A stretch of DNA of 64,000 bases, taken from positions 310,001 to 374,000 of the forward strand of contig CBDBIU010000005.1 of the NCBI GenBank assembly GCA_965206025.1. Reading direction: 5' to 3'. This DNA comes from G963668345 sp965206025. Lineage in GTDB: Bacteria > Acidobacteriota > Terriglobia > Bryobacterales > UBA6623. This document shows, one piece after another, positions 50,834 through 60,449 of this stretch. How positions within the stretch are numbered: the stretch's first letter is position 1; every line of letters begins with the position of its first letter. The notes under the pieces are model-generated. The model saw nothing but the letters and a program-made list of their open reading frames with translations, was not told the DNA's origin and did not search any database. The position numbers were made by a program, and so were the translations under genes.

Positions 50834-52525
50834 TCAGGCAAAATAGATCATCATCCACAGAGCCAGCCCACAGAGCAGCCAGGCCCATGGTCGCTCGCTG
50901 CGCCAGAAGGGCCGCGCCGGTTCGCCGGCTGGATCCGAACGATAGGCCCACCAGGTGTAGCGGTCCGTACCTTCGCCGCGTCGAGTGAGTAGGCTGGCGA
51001 CAAGGATTAACGCGGTTCCGAACAAAGTGGTCAGGGCCACTCGGTGCAGAAAATTCAGCTCTGCTCCGAACGCAAGCTGCACCCATTCGGCGATTCGGGT
51101 CGGATCAACCATCCAACGGTTGTAGGCCCAGCCGATGAACACGGAGAAAAACGGGCAAACGAGAATGGTCAGGAAACCGCCGATCGGGGTCGCTCCCCGC
51201 CATAGCGCCCCCCACAGAAATGCGAGCAGCACCCCGGGCAAGAGGTGTGAAGATTGATCGGCCAGACGTAGAAAGAAATTGTCGCCCTCCGTCTCCGTGT
51301 AAGTGACGGCGGCCAGCCACCCGGAAACGATGACCAAGACGACAATACAAATCCGGCCGACAAGCAGTAATTCTCGTTCGCCGGCCTCGCGCCGAATGTA
51401 TCGTTTGTAGAAGTCGAAAGTGACGATGGTCGCACCCGAGTTCATCATCGAGTCAAGGCTGGAAAGAATGGCGCCGATCAGCCCCGCCGTGATCAGGCCG
51501 GTCAGGCCGTACCCGGCCGGCACGACGAGGCGAACCAGCAGTGGAAAGGCGTCGTCGGGCTGAGGGAGGGTCGCCAGCGCTCCCGAGGCAACCCTGGCAC
51601 GAAAGAGGTGGCCGGCCGCGATCCCTCCGGCAATGGCGAAGAAGGGGATGAGCAACTTGAGGTAGCCCGCCGCCACGATTCCCATCCGCGCATCGAAGTT
51701 GCTGCGCGCCGCCAGCGCGCGCTGCACGATGAACTGATTCGTCCCCCAATAGAAGAAGTGCAGGATCATCAAGCCCGTCAAAACGCCGGTCCACGGAAGG
51801 TCCGGATGATTCGCCGGCAAGTAAAGGTGGAATTTTTGTTCGGCGATCGGCAAGGACGCATCCTTGGCCATCAACCCGCTCAGTCCGCCGATTTCCGGTT
51901 GAGCGAAGACGAGGAGCGCGACGAAAATCCCCGCTGCCAGCAAGAGCACCGACTGAATAACGTCGGTCCAGATGACCGCCTTCAATCCCCCGACAATCGT
52001 GTAACAGGCGGTGACCAGCGCGAAGATGATTATGCCTGTCGTATAGCTGACTTCCAGGGGCGTCCCGCGCAACAGAAAAAGCATGGACCGCGAACCGATG
52101 TAGAAGCCAATGACCATATGGATCAGAGCGATGAAGATCAGCATGATAATGGCGTACATGACCCGGCTCTTCTCGTCATAGCGGCGACCCAGGTATTCCG
52201 ACAAGGTGTAAATCCCCATGCGGCGGTACAGCGGCAGGAAGACATAGCACAGCAGCATCAGCGCGGCGATCGCGCCGAGTTCAAAGTGCGACTGGGCGAA
52301 GCCGATCGAATAGCCGATGCCCATCATCCCCACCAGGTGGTTGGCGCTCACGTTCGTGCCAAAGATCGAGCCGGCTACTCCCCACCACGGCACCCCGCGC
52401 CCGGCCAGGAAGAAGTCTTCCGTATCCTTCTCCTTGCGGCCGGTCCACAGACCCACGCCCATGATCAACGCAATGCTTGTCAGAAAAATGCCTATGTCCA
52501 GTGGCGTCAGTGCGACGTGCGTCAT
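50834..52525 (-). CDS. sodium/solute symporter (SSS family)
   Basis: A 563-residue transporter with about 13-14 membrane helices. Family signatures are GRKEKDTEDFFLAGRGVPWWGVAGSIFGTNVSANHLVG and the mid-protein LKAVIWTDVIQSVLL. The closest look is to the SGLT-type sugar symporters (FFYWGTNQFIVQRALAA). ATG 52525 has GGAGAAGAG at good spacing; an earlier in-frame start would add a charged leader. Substrate probably a sugar or sugar-like compound. Confidence 0.9.
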   Translation of the reverse strand: MTHVALTPLDIGIFLTSIALIMGVGLWTGRKEKDTEDFFLAGRGVPWWGVAGSIFGTNVSANHLVGMMGIGYSIGFAQSHFELGAIAALMLLCYVFLPLYRRMGIYTLSEYLGRRYDEKSRVMYAIIMLIFIALIHMVIGFYIGSRSMLFLLRGTPLEVSYTTGIIIFALVTACYTIVGGLKAVIWTDVIQSVLLLAAGIFVALLVFAQPEIGGLSGLMAKDASLPIAEQKFHLYLPANHPDLPWTGVLTGLMILHFFYWGTNQFIVQRALAARSNFDARMGIVAAGYLKLLIPFFAIAGGIAAGHLFRARVASGALATLPQPDDAFPLLVRLVVPAGYGLTGLITAGLIGAILSSLDSMMNSGATIVTFDFYKRYIRREAGERELLLVGRICIVVLVIVSGWLAAVTYTETEGDNFFLRLADQSSHLLPGVLLAFLWGALWRGATPIGGFLTILVCPFFSVFIGWAYNRWMVDPTRIAEWVQLAFGAELNFLHRVALTTLFGTALILVASLLTRRGEGTDRYTWWAYRSDPAGEPARPFWRSERPWAWLLCGLALWMMIYFA

Positions 52526-53306
52526 GCTCTCTTCTCCGTCGGCTCTGGAACGGATTCTCCCCGCTTTCGGGCCACGGGTTGATCTCGGTCCGCGGGGGCG
52601 TTCCGGCACCCGGGTTGCGGGCGGGCGTGTCCTCTCCGAGCCAGGTGCTGGGTCAGCGGACTGCCAACCGTACTTTACCGAACTACCGGTAGCCCGCGGT
52701 ACAAGTTAGGTTTGAAGAAACAAGGGGACAGTAAACCGCGACTGAAGATATCACGGATTCCACGCGTCTTCGATCCTTCTCCGGGACAGGCGCCCGGAGC
52801 AACTCCCTGCCTACGACGAACCTGCCACCGTGGGGCGGACAACAGCAAAATCGCCATGCGCCGGCACGGTGCCTGTCACCATGACGGTCCCCGATTCTTT
52901 CACACTGTGAGACGCTGTGCCGAGACACCGCGTGTCCCGGGCTGGGGTTCCTAGCAGTGGGACGGGGACCGACGTTTGGCCCAGTCCCGCGGCCTTTCGT
53001 TCATCGCCCATCGAAGACACTTGACACGCTCGCTATTCTAAAGGGGAGGAGTTCACTGAGACTGGCATCGCGCTCGATTACGGAAAAAAACGAAACAAAG
53101 CCGAGTTCCTGTAAGGCTCTTGCAGTCAATGGGTTAGGGATTGTTTGCGTGCGGCTTCGACCGGCAGCTGGTGAGAAGGGCGGTGCCTGGAGGCGCGTGC
53201 GGCGCCGAAAGCTTGACCGCCTCCACGCGGACTCCCGAAGACCAGCTCGGAAAATCGATGGACCCACCGCACCCCAGCGTCGGACAAAACCGAAGTCCTG
53301 GGCGCC
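52526..53306. other. long gene-free stretch
   Basis: About 780 bases upstream of the symporter. It includes GGCACGGTGCCTGTCACC near 52863-52880 and a degenerate family C end (CAGCTGGTGAGAAGGGCGG) near 53164. A few frames are open on both strands, but none has a ribosome binding site or family pattern. The symporter promoter should lie here. Confidence 0.4.
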
Positions 53307-53460
53307 CCAGCTGCCCGTGGCAAAAGTATACGCCGCGAAAAATCGGGTGCAGCCAGCCAATTCGCTTCAGGTGAAGTCCTTTGTTTCTTGGGTCATGAGG
53401 GGGGGCGAATTGGTGGCAGTCCGCATTTTTCTCCGTGCGACTTTTGCCACGGGCTGCTAG
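53307..53460. mobile_element. MITE family B, copy 3
   Basis: A 154-bp element with ends CCAGCTGCCCGTGGCAAAAG and, on the other strand, CTAGCAGCCCGTGGCAAAAG, matching over about 15 bases in a row. This is the best-preserved copy of family B. The internal motif GGGGCGAATTGGTGGCAGTC is shared with 15892-16047. Confidence 0.8.
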
Positions 53461-53481
53461 GGCAAGAAAGGAACCCCAACG

Positions 53482-53910
53482 ATGCTGACAGGACTGTGGA
53501 CAATTGGGATCAAGGTCCCTGATATCGAGAAGGAACTCGAGTTTCAAAAGAGTATCGGGAACGAAATCATCCTCGATGAGAAACTTGAGTTGAATAACAA
53601 GTTCTTTCGGGTTCCCCTCGTCAAGATGGGCGACAAGTACTTGCACTTGGCCGAGGAGATGGTCTACGAGCACTTGCTGGACCAGCCACTGCCTTACGGC
53701 ACTGCTCATCTGGTCTATGTCAGTAATAGCTTCGATCAAGATGTCGAGAAGTTCATTGCCGGAGGCGCGGTCCCGATCCGCGAGCCGGTGCGAGCTACGG
53801 CCGGATTCGGCGAGCGCAGAGTGGCCTTCTTGCGCACCCCCAGCGGCTGGATCTTCGAAGTGATCGAGATCATCAAGAATCTCGTGCCGGAGGTTGTGGC
53901 TAACCGGTAA
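53482..53910 (+). CDS. glyoxalase/VOC-family protein
   Basis: A 142-residue protein with the VOC beta-alpha-beta-beta-beta repeat: LWTIGIKVPDIEKELEFQ in the first half, and AHLVYVSNSFDQDVEKFI ... RVAFLRTPSGWIFEVIEI in the second. Metal-ligand positions are partly unclear. VOC proteins include lyases, dioxygenases and resistance proteins; no specific role is suggested by neighbours. Confidence 0.8.
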   Translation: MLTGLWTIGIKVPDIEKELEFQKSIGNEIILDEKLELNNKFFRVPLVKMGDKYLHLAEEMVYEHLLDQPLPYGTAHLVYVSNSFDQDVEKFIAGGAVPIREPVRATAGFGERRVAFLRTPSGWIFEVIEIIKNLVPEVVANR

Positions 53911-54007
53911 GGTTGCGGGTCATGGCGGCCAGGGCTTTGTCCGCGGTTTTCGCCCAGTAGCGATCCTCAAGCTCCTCCACGAGATCGGCGTCCAAGTAGA
54001 GAATCAT
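53900..54007 (-). CDS. possible 35-residue protein, convergent with the VOC gene
   Basis: The minus-strand frame reads MILYLDADLVEELEDRYWAK then TADKALAAMTRNLTG. The pattern (short strand, then helix LVEELEDRY) is vaguely antitoxin-like, but it is too short to assign. It overlaps the VOC gene end by 11 bases. Confidence 0.25.
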   Translation of the reverse strand: MILYLDADLVEELEDRYWAKTADKALAAMTRNLTG

Positions 54008-54053
54008 TGGCTGGGGGAGGGGGAGGCCGCCGCCCAAAAGTAGAGTGGCATCC

Positions 54054-54251
54054 TAACCCGCATTTCTCGCCACCTGACGGTCGAAGCACGCAATAAGCCC
54101 GCTATTACTGCGTTGCGCTTGCTCGCCGTGCTCAACGTACTGTTTAAGTACGCCCGCATTATTCAAGAAATGCGGCGCCGAGCGTCGCGCGCCTTGTACT
54201 GACGGGCTTCTCACGCACTTCGTCTCGCCACATGGTGAGAAAAGCGGGCTA
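54054..54251. repeat. family C element (198 bp, inverted copy of 32666-32848)
   Basis: Begins TAACCCGCATTTCTCGCCAC and ends ATGGTGAGAAAAGCGGGCTA. The body (TTGTACTGACGGGC, TGCGTTGCGCTTGCTCGCCG) matches the long copy at 32.7 kb on the opposite strand. The final TA is part of the TAG stop codon of the GT2 gene. Confidence 0.8.
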
Positions 54252-55685
54252 CTCCTGGACATGGGACGGCAGCTCGGCGTATCTCTCCATCAACTCCTCG
54301 ATGGTCTGCGACCATCGTCGGCTCTGCAGCCAGCAGTTGTAGTAGGTCGCGTTCGGCCACCAAGTTTCCTCCAGCTGAGGAGAACGGGATTGCCCCTCCA
54401 AGTGATATAGCTCGGCTGCCGGCAAGTACCAATTCTGGCAACCTCGCTGGTAAGCCCGCAGGCAGAGGTCGGAATCCTCGTAATCCCCTTGCACGTAGGA
54501 TTCGTCCCAACCCTCTAGTTTTTCGAACAGCTCGCGCTCAAGCATCAGACAGGCTCCCGTCACCGCCGGAACGGGACGGCGGACATTGGCGGGGACGTAG
54601 CGCCTTGGAAATCCCTTGAAGTAGTGTTGATTGAGCCACAGTCGATTCGGGAAACCATCGCGATGGAAGTACATGCCGGCGTGCTGAACGGAGTCGTCTT
54701 CGTAGAGCAGCTTCGGCCCCAGCACGCCCACGTCGCTCCGCGCCGAGAAGAAGTCCTTCATTGTCTCGATCCAACCAGGCTCGGCGGGAAACACGTCGGA
54801 GTTCATGAAAAGCAGATAGCGCCCGCGGGCGTGCTTTGCCCCGGCATTGTTGGACGGGCCAAATCCACGGTTGCGATCCGCGATCACCAAACGCAGTGGA
54901 ACATGATAGAGCCGCTTCAACTGGAAAGCTACGGTTTCAAAGTCGGTTTCCTGTTCGGGCGAGTCAAGAACATAGATAAACTCGCACTCTTTCAAGGAAC
55001 GGTCGTCGCAAAACAAGGCCAGTTGGCGCTCGACGAGTTCCAGGCGGCGATAAACGGGGATGATGATTGAAACCCGCGGGTTGGCGGGCGGCTCTCCCAT
55101 AGTCAGAACCCGCCGCGGCGCCGTACCGCCTCCGCACGACTTCTGCAAGGCAGAAAGCGCCGGGTGGAGATGACGATCAAAGAGCGAGTCGTCGAAGTAA
55201 GGCGCGCGGGGGAACGCCTCTAGGATGTCCTTGCGCACCTCGAACGGATCGAACGGATTCAAGGCGGCCGAAAGCTGGAAGTCCGATCCGTTTTTCAGAC
55301 GAGCCTGAAGAGTAACCCCAGAGCCCCAATACTTCGAACTCGGAAGCTTAAAAAACCCGAGGACCCCGTGCTTTTCCCAGCTTCGCTGCCCGAAAGGTTT
55401 CAGGTGTTCCACAACATCGGGGCGGTCTACCCGTCCGACGAGTTGCGCGATATCGAGACGGGCGCCGTCCGGGGAGATCAGCAGCAGTTCGTCCAATAAA
55501 TGGTCCCGATCCCAAAGCCATCCAAGGAGGTAAGCTGCCTTGTTATCGAAGGACCAAAAGCGATCAAGCGAGATCCCAAAGGCGTTTCGTTCGCTCAAAA
55601 TTGAGCAGGGCAGCTTCCCGTCCGGCAGGACAACGTCAGGCTGTCGCGCCTCCCGAGTCCCTCGTAAAAACCGGCTAAGGTCCAT
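54249..55685 (-). CDS. family 2 glycosyltransferase
   Basis: A 478-residue protein. The N-terminal about 190 residues are an unassigned domain. A GT-A core follows: VSIIIPVYRRLELV, then DRNRGFGPSNNAGAKHARGRYLLFMNSDV (NSD as DXD motif) and GACLMLERELFEKLEGWDESYVQGDYEDSDLC (ED catalytic region). It resembles rhamnosyl- or polysaccharide-building GT2 enzymes. The ATG at 55685 is preferred over a TTG at 55706. The stop TAG is the first base triplet of a family C repeat. Confidence 0.9.
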   Translation of the reverse strand: MDLSRFLRGTREARQPDVVLPDGKLPCSILSERNAFGISLDRFWSFDNKAAYLLGWLWDRDHLLDELLLISPDGARLDIAQLVGRVDRPDVVEHLKPFGQRSWEKHGVLGFFKLPSSKYWGSGVTLQARLKNGSDFQLSAALNPFDPFEVRKDILEAFPRAPYFDDSLFDRHLHPALSALQKSCGGGTAPRRVLTMGEPPANPRVSIIIPVYRRLELVERQLALFCDDRSLKECEFIYVLDSPEQETDFETVAFQLKRLYHVPLRLVIADRNRGFGPSNNAGAKHARGRYLLFMNSDVFPAEPGWIETMKDFFSARSDVGVLGPKLLYEDDSVQHAGMYFHRDGFPNRLWLNQHYFKGFPRRYVPANVRRPVPAVTGACLMLERELFEKLEGWDESYVQGDYEDSDLCLRAYQRGCQNWYLPAAELYHLEGQSRSPQLEETWWPNATYYNCWLQSRRWSQTIEELMERYAELPSHVQE

Positions 55686-55702
55686 CGTCTGTCTTTCTGA
55701 CC

Positions 55703-57437
55703 TCAAAAAGGCAGGGGCTGTTTCTCCAGGAGTGCCGTGTAAAGAGCCACGTGGGCCTCAGTCGCTTCTTCAATCGAAAAGACCGGCTTGACGCGACCCC
55801 TCAGCTTCTCCCAAAGCCCCGGCGTCCTCGCGGCGAACACCATTTTCGAAGCAAGATCCCGCGGGTCGCCGACCCGGAAGTGAAGACCGTCCACTCCGTC
55901 CTTGACCTTTTCCGCCATGCCTCCGATGTCGCTGCAGATGACGGGGCGTTTATGCATAAACGCTTCCTGAATCACCAGGGGTGAGTTTTCCCACCAGATG
56001 GACGGGATCACGACCCAGTCAACCGCTTTCATCAAGGAAGGTATCTCCTCAGCCTGGTACTGCGGCATGACGGTCACGTTTTCCGCGCACTCGGCCAACA
56101 GGCGATGGAAGCTCTTCTTGAACTCGTCGGTCTGCAGGTCAAGATTGGCGCCGTGCAGAAAAAGATGAATGTCTACGATTGCATCGTCCGCCAGTATTTT
56201 CGGCTCTTCCGGGTTTTTAGTGGGTGGCCAACGGGTAGCCGGCTCCTCCATCCTGCCGACCCGACGTCGCCCGCAGTCACATCGGAGCCCAAAAGGCGGC
56301 CAAGAAATCCCCAAATACCCTACACGCCAGTCCGGTCGTGGGCAACTCGTAAAGGGAATAAGACACTGATAAACAGGGAGTTATCTCTTTGAGTGTGGCC
56401 ACTGGATGACAGTTGTGGATCCGCATTTCACAGCCTTCGGGAGACTGTACGACTACCTGCCAGCAGCCTTGCTCTACTCGTAACCCTTTGTTTATCAGTA
56501 ATTCTTTTTGGCCAACGCAGTCGCCGCCCGGCCTTGGGGGCCGTAGAGTTGTCACGAAGCCCTTGAATGGCACCGAAGCAGGCTCCGGGAGGTCGGCCTC
56601 ACAGTGGCGAGGGATCCGTCACTCACCGCCGCCAGCCACTAAAATCCCAGAAGAGCCGTATTTTCATGGCCTGCAGCAACTGCAGGACGCCTTTGTATGG
56701 GTTGATGTGCCCGAAGTAACCGAATCGCGTTCTCGGCTCGCCGTTCCCGACTGCTCTCGGGACCGCTTCGGGTTGGGGAGTTCGCCCATTCGGAAGAAAG
56801 AAGATTTTATCTCTGGCAATTCCCCACTCCATGTATCGTTGCCGAAGAAAGCGGCTTGGAGTCAGGAAAACATCCACCAGGGCGAAGTGGGACTTGATGA
56901 AAAGCTCGCGCATTTTGAATTCGGTCGGGGCGATATCAGGGAAGCACTGGTGGCAGCGATGGGCCGCCGCACGATCGCAAAGGCTGAGGTCCTTCGTGCG
57001 TACCATCTGACCGTTGGCGTTGCAGATCGGAATGTACTCGTGAAGGGTGTAGACAATGGGAACTTCGGGAAGCGTATTACGGACCTGGCGGATGAACTCC
57101 ACTCCCAAATGAACCGTGTGCTGGAAATGAACCAGATCGGGCTGCAAGACCCGCAGAAGCTCGTCGAAGAAAACCGTGAGATGGTGCTTGTTTCTCTGGC
57201 TTTGAAGGAAATAGTCGAAATGGTCGGTGTAGTACAGGATTTCCTGAGTATTGCCCGCGACCGTCAGAAAAGGAGTTCCACTATGGGGTCGGCTGCGCGG
57301 GGGGCCGGTACGCCCAAGGAAAAAGGCTCCAGCTGTCCGCTCTTGCGAACACCGTGGAACAACTCGTAGGCGAAAATTTCGGCTCCACCGGCTATGATGT
57401 CGGGGTGACCATGACAGATATAGAGGACCTTGCGCAT
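55703..57437 (-). pseudogene. family 4 glycosyltransferase broken by a MITE and a frameshift
   Basis: The N-terminus (MRKVLYICHGHPDIIAGGAEIFAYEL) is in one frame to about 57330. After a T5 run the frame changes and continues LGRTGPPRSRPHSGTPFL ... through TLHEYIPICNANG and RFGYFGHINPYKGVLQLLQAMKI. The family A MITE then intervenes (56202-56657). The rest, ILADDAIVDIHLFLHGAN ... IPSIWWENSPLVIQEAF ... to 55703, holds the C-terminal GT4 donor-binding domain (the E of SIWWENSP). Excising the MITE and one GTATTTTC restores the frame at that site. It sits beside the GT2 gene. Confidence 0.85.
56202..56657. mobile_element. MITE family A, copy 3, perfect 8-bp duplication
   Basis: A 456-bp copy flanked by GTATTTTC (56194-56201 and 56658-56665). 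It differs from copy 1 by at least one base (GGATCCGCATT against GGATCTGCATT). Its own sequence offers a start codon (at 56314) in frame with the downstream half of the glycosyltransferase. Confidence 0.95.
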
Positions 57438-57549
57438 GGCGGGCAATCAGGTGGAGATGGCGGGGGGTTCCGGACCGCGTACTCGAAGAGGCTGTCGGTG
57501 GCAGTCTACCTGTGGTGACGCGGAGAGTCAAGTTGGGCAATCGAGACTG

Positions 57550-59153
57550 TCAAGAGGCAATAGAAATGTCCCGCGCGGTAGGGCGATAGAAATGTCCCCT
57601 TGCTTTTGTTGTTTGTCGGTTGGTAAGAGAGTATCGTCGTCGGGCCGTGGGAATGTGGGAATCGCGCCGGCGATTTCCAAGGGACGGTGGGAAGGGTGGA
57701 AAACCTGTCGTTGCACTGCGAACCGTTCTCGCTGTCGCGCTAGGTTTTCCACGCTTTCCATCCAGGCCCGTCATTTCCACAGCTTCTCTTTTTATGTCGT
57801 CGCCGCACGTTGTTTCGCCGCCAGCGGCTGGCGCCAGGGGTGGTCTGCCGCCGGTGTCTGCCGCCGCGGAGTCGCTCGCAGTTTCGGCTCTGGACGCGGC
57901 TTGGACCGCGGCCGCGCGATCGGTTCAAAAGCCACCTTGTCGCCGCCCTCGCAGACCACTCGCAACTCCCCCACCCTCGCCTGCTGCACGGCCACTCTCG
58001 CGCCCGCTCCTACGTCTTGGTTGCGCCGCGGTTGCAACTGCAGAAAACGGTTTTCGAATCGCACCACCAGGTCGTTCGACACCACCCGCTCGGCCTCCAA
58101 ACAGAAAACCCATTTCCACTCCAGCCGCTTCGCCAGGCGCTGGTGAAAATCCGCTCCCGCCGACGGTTCGCAGACAAACTTGGCGTTGTGTTCGTCCAAA
58201 TACTGCTGGTCGAGATAGCGGTTAGCCGCCTCGTAATCGGCAATGCCTTCGAGCCGCATCTTCTTGATTAAGCGGTCTTGATGCGTACCGTGGTGGCGCT
58301 CCACGCGGCCCTTCGCCTGCGGCGACGAAGCGGCGATGATGTGTATGCCCAGCTTGGCGCACATGCGCCCGAACTGCGTCTCGGGCGCGATGCCTTCGAT
58401 TGCTTCGCGCGACGTCGGCCGGCGCTTGTAGACATTCTTCCAGTCGCCATACAACGCCTTCGGGACGCCGTACTGGCGCACCCAGGCTTGGAGCAAGTCC
58501 GCCGCCGCCCAGGTGGTTTCCTCGTCCGAGAAGCGGCACAGCGCCCGGCCGGTCGCGTCGTCGACGAAGTTCATCAGACAGCCTTTCGGGCCGCGCCCTT
58601 CGAGCCAGTCATGATGCGAGCCGTCGAGTTGGATCAACTCACCGAAGTGGGCTTTGCGCTGACGACGCGAGCGGTGGGGCTTGCGCTTGCGGCGGCGACT
58701 CCACAGTCCCGCGGCGAGCATCCAGCGCCGCAAGGTTTCGCACGGCACTTCGAGACCGTGATCGGCCGCCAGATGTTCCGACGCCAGGGTCGGCCCAAAG
58801 CGCTCGTGCGGCTCGCCCGAATAGATCTCGCGCACCAGTTGCAGCACTCGCTTGCGAACTTCCGGCGACTTGGCCCGGTTCGACACGCGGCCCACATTGC
58901 CATGCACCAGAGCTTGCGCCCCTCCTCGCCGTAACGCTTCTTGAGCCGCTTCGCTTGCCGGTAACTGACCTCCAGCAGCTCAGCCGCTTCGGTCAACTTC
59001 AGCTCCCCTCGTTTCACTCGGCTCAGCACTTCGCCGCGCCTCAGTTCCTTGGCATTCATCCATGTCCTTCCCCATCTCGGCTCCTCCTTTGGAGCCCCCG
59101 ATTAGGGGACATTTCTATGGGGCGCTCAAGGGGACATTATCATTGCCCTTCAA
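57550..59153 (-). mobile_element. ISNCY-like insertion sequence, full length
   Basis: About 1.6 kb. Outer ends are CAAGAGGCAATAGAAATGTC (57551 onward) and, on the other strand, TTGAAGGGCAATGATAATGT. Near both ends, words of the type ATAGAAATGTCCC or GACATT recur. It carries one long transposase gene. Deletion derivatives are at 41324-41975 and 38236-38276. Confidence 0.78.
57792..59059 (-). pseudogene. ISNCY-like transposase with a one-base frameshift
   Basis: The N-terminal helix-turn-helix part (59059 down to about 58920) and the catalytic part (58907 to 57792) are in different frames. Compared with the relative at 41419, this copy lacks one G in GGCGAGGGAGGGG, shifting the frame at codon about 47. 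The catalytic part has LIQLDGSHHDWLEGRG (first Asp), LYGDWKNVYKR (second Asp) and SSPQAKGRVERHHGTHQDRL (Glu). The C-terminus is Arg/Pro-rich. Unless frameshifted during translation, it is inactive. Confidence 0.82.
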
Positions 59154-59279
59154 CCGAATACTGCATGGTGGGGATCGGCCTAGGAAACGGGTACTCGAAG
59201 GGTCGGGAATGCTCGACGCCACGGATCTCGCCCGGGAGCGGGCGACGGATCACAAGTATTCACTCGAGACAAAGCGGCG

Positions 59280-59912
59280 TCAGGGTTTCCGGGCGAGCTT
59301 TTCGGCCCGCTGGTACGCGGCGGCGAGGTCCTTGGCGACTTTGTCGGCCACATCCGCCGCGGATCCCTTGTACTTGCCGCCGGGGCTTTCCGCGGTGGTC
59401 GACCAGATGACTTGGCCGGTTTTCAATACCAGCCTAATGGCGGCCACGGCCTCGTGCTTACGCTCGCGGCGGGAGCTGTTTTGAATGTCGCCGACCCCGA
59501 AGCTGCCGGACTGAAATTCGCACTCACCGGCTTCTCGCTCGCTCGAGGACGCCGAGCCGCGGACGCGCAGGCCCTCGTAGCTTCGGTAATAGTCGGAGTA
59601 GATCAGATCTTCGGCGGAACCTCGCAGGAAGGCGTCGGCCTGTTCCGGGTCTTCGGTGACGACGAACAAGCCGGTGCGGTGAAGGCTGCCGATCAACATG
59701 TCTCGAATCTGTTGGGCGCCGCTCTTTCCGTTCAGGGGATCGACGTAGACGGCGTTCACGGTCAGCAGCTTGAGCGACTGCTGCTCGAGGATCCCGCGAG
59801 GGGTCTCGGAGCCGCACAGCGGAGAGGGGCAAACGACGGTGAAGGCCGCACAGAGAGCCCCTAACGTCCGGGCGGAGAAACGCGGTGCAGGGCGGTGAAG
59901 ATTTGCGATCAT
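59280..59912 (-). CDS. exported CsgG-like/lipoprotein-like protein
   Basis: A 210-residue protein with an N-terminal export segment (about 14-34). A domain VYVDPLNGKSGAQQIRDMLIGSLHRTGLFVVTEDPEQADAFL resembles the start of CsgG/curli-assembly or DUF4136-like outer-membrane proteins. A later AAIRLVLKTGQVIWSTTAES continues this fold. It is translationally coupled to the upstream gene (four-base overlap). Function not known. Confidence 0.65.
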   Translation of the reverse strand: MIANLHRPAPRFSARTLGALCAAFTVVCPSPLCGSETPRGILEQQSLKLLTVNAVYVDPLNGKSGAQQIRDMLIGSLHRTGLFVVTEDPEQADAFLRGSAEDLIYSDYYRSYEGLRVRGSASSSEREAGECEFQSGSFGVGDIQNSSRRERKHEAVAAIRLVLKTGQVIWSTTAESPGGKYKGSAADVADKVAKDLAAAYQRAEKLARKP

Positions 59913-60385
59913 CTCTGGCTCGCCCGCCGGGCCTGCTCATCCTGAAACACGACCTCGCGGCCGCTGCGCGCTTCGAGGCCGGCCAGAGTCGTTCTCACAA
60001 GCTTTTTGCCCAGTTCGAAAACGGCCGCCTGTTGCCGGCCTTGCGCGTCAAAGAATCCGATGGTAAGGTAGTGGCGCCGTTTTTTGGAAAGCAGAAACAG
60101 GGGAGAAAAAGCAATCGCCAAACCCAGCCGGCGGCCGGCCCTTTGCCCATACTCAAGCAGGTTGACCTGGTGGTAGGCGATTCGAAGTTCCGCGGCCTTA
60201 TAGCGAAAGACAAAATCTTCGGGATCGGTGATGTCCACGGTGCCGACGGTGGAGGACACCATCAGCGCCACGGTGCCACCGCGATAAACTGCTTTTTTGC
60301 TGGGGATTCCTGCCAGCAGGGCCGGCGAGACGGCGTTCGCGAGGAAGACGGCCGCAAGAAGGGAGCACAACCCTCTCGTATGCAT
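59909..60385 (-). CDS. exported protein of unknown function, operon partner
   Basis: A 158-residue protein with signal peptide (about 1-25, LLAAVFLANAVSPALLAG). A beta-rich domain (VYRGGTVALMVSSTVGTVD ... FRYKAAELRIAYHQVN) is followed by a second half with YLTIGFFDAQGRQQAAVFEL. No family recognised; the sequence suggests a periplasmic beta-sandwich. It precedes the CsgG-like gene with a four-base overlap. Its start is only 65 bases from the IS deletion derivative, which may have displaced its promoter. Confidence 0.65.
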   Translation of the reverse strand: MHTRGLCSLLAAVFLANAVSPALLAGIPSKKAVYRGGTVALMVSSTVGTVDITDPEDFVFRYKAAELRIAYHQVNLLEYGQRAGRRLGLAIAFSPLFLLSKKRRHYLTIGFFDAQGRQQAAVFELGKKLVRTTLAGLEARSGREVVFQDEQARRASQR

Positions 60386-60449
60386 ACGCCTTGCGGTTGT
60401 TGTATCCACCCCATTATGGCAAAAGGGAGGATGGTGCGCTACCCGAAGA

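Noticed and set aside
52526..53306. Several short frames upstream of the symporter
   Set aside because: None has a ribosome binding site, ordered motifs or consistent codon use. The interval is best left as non-coding.
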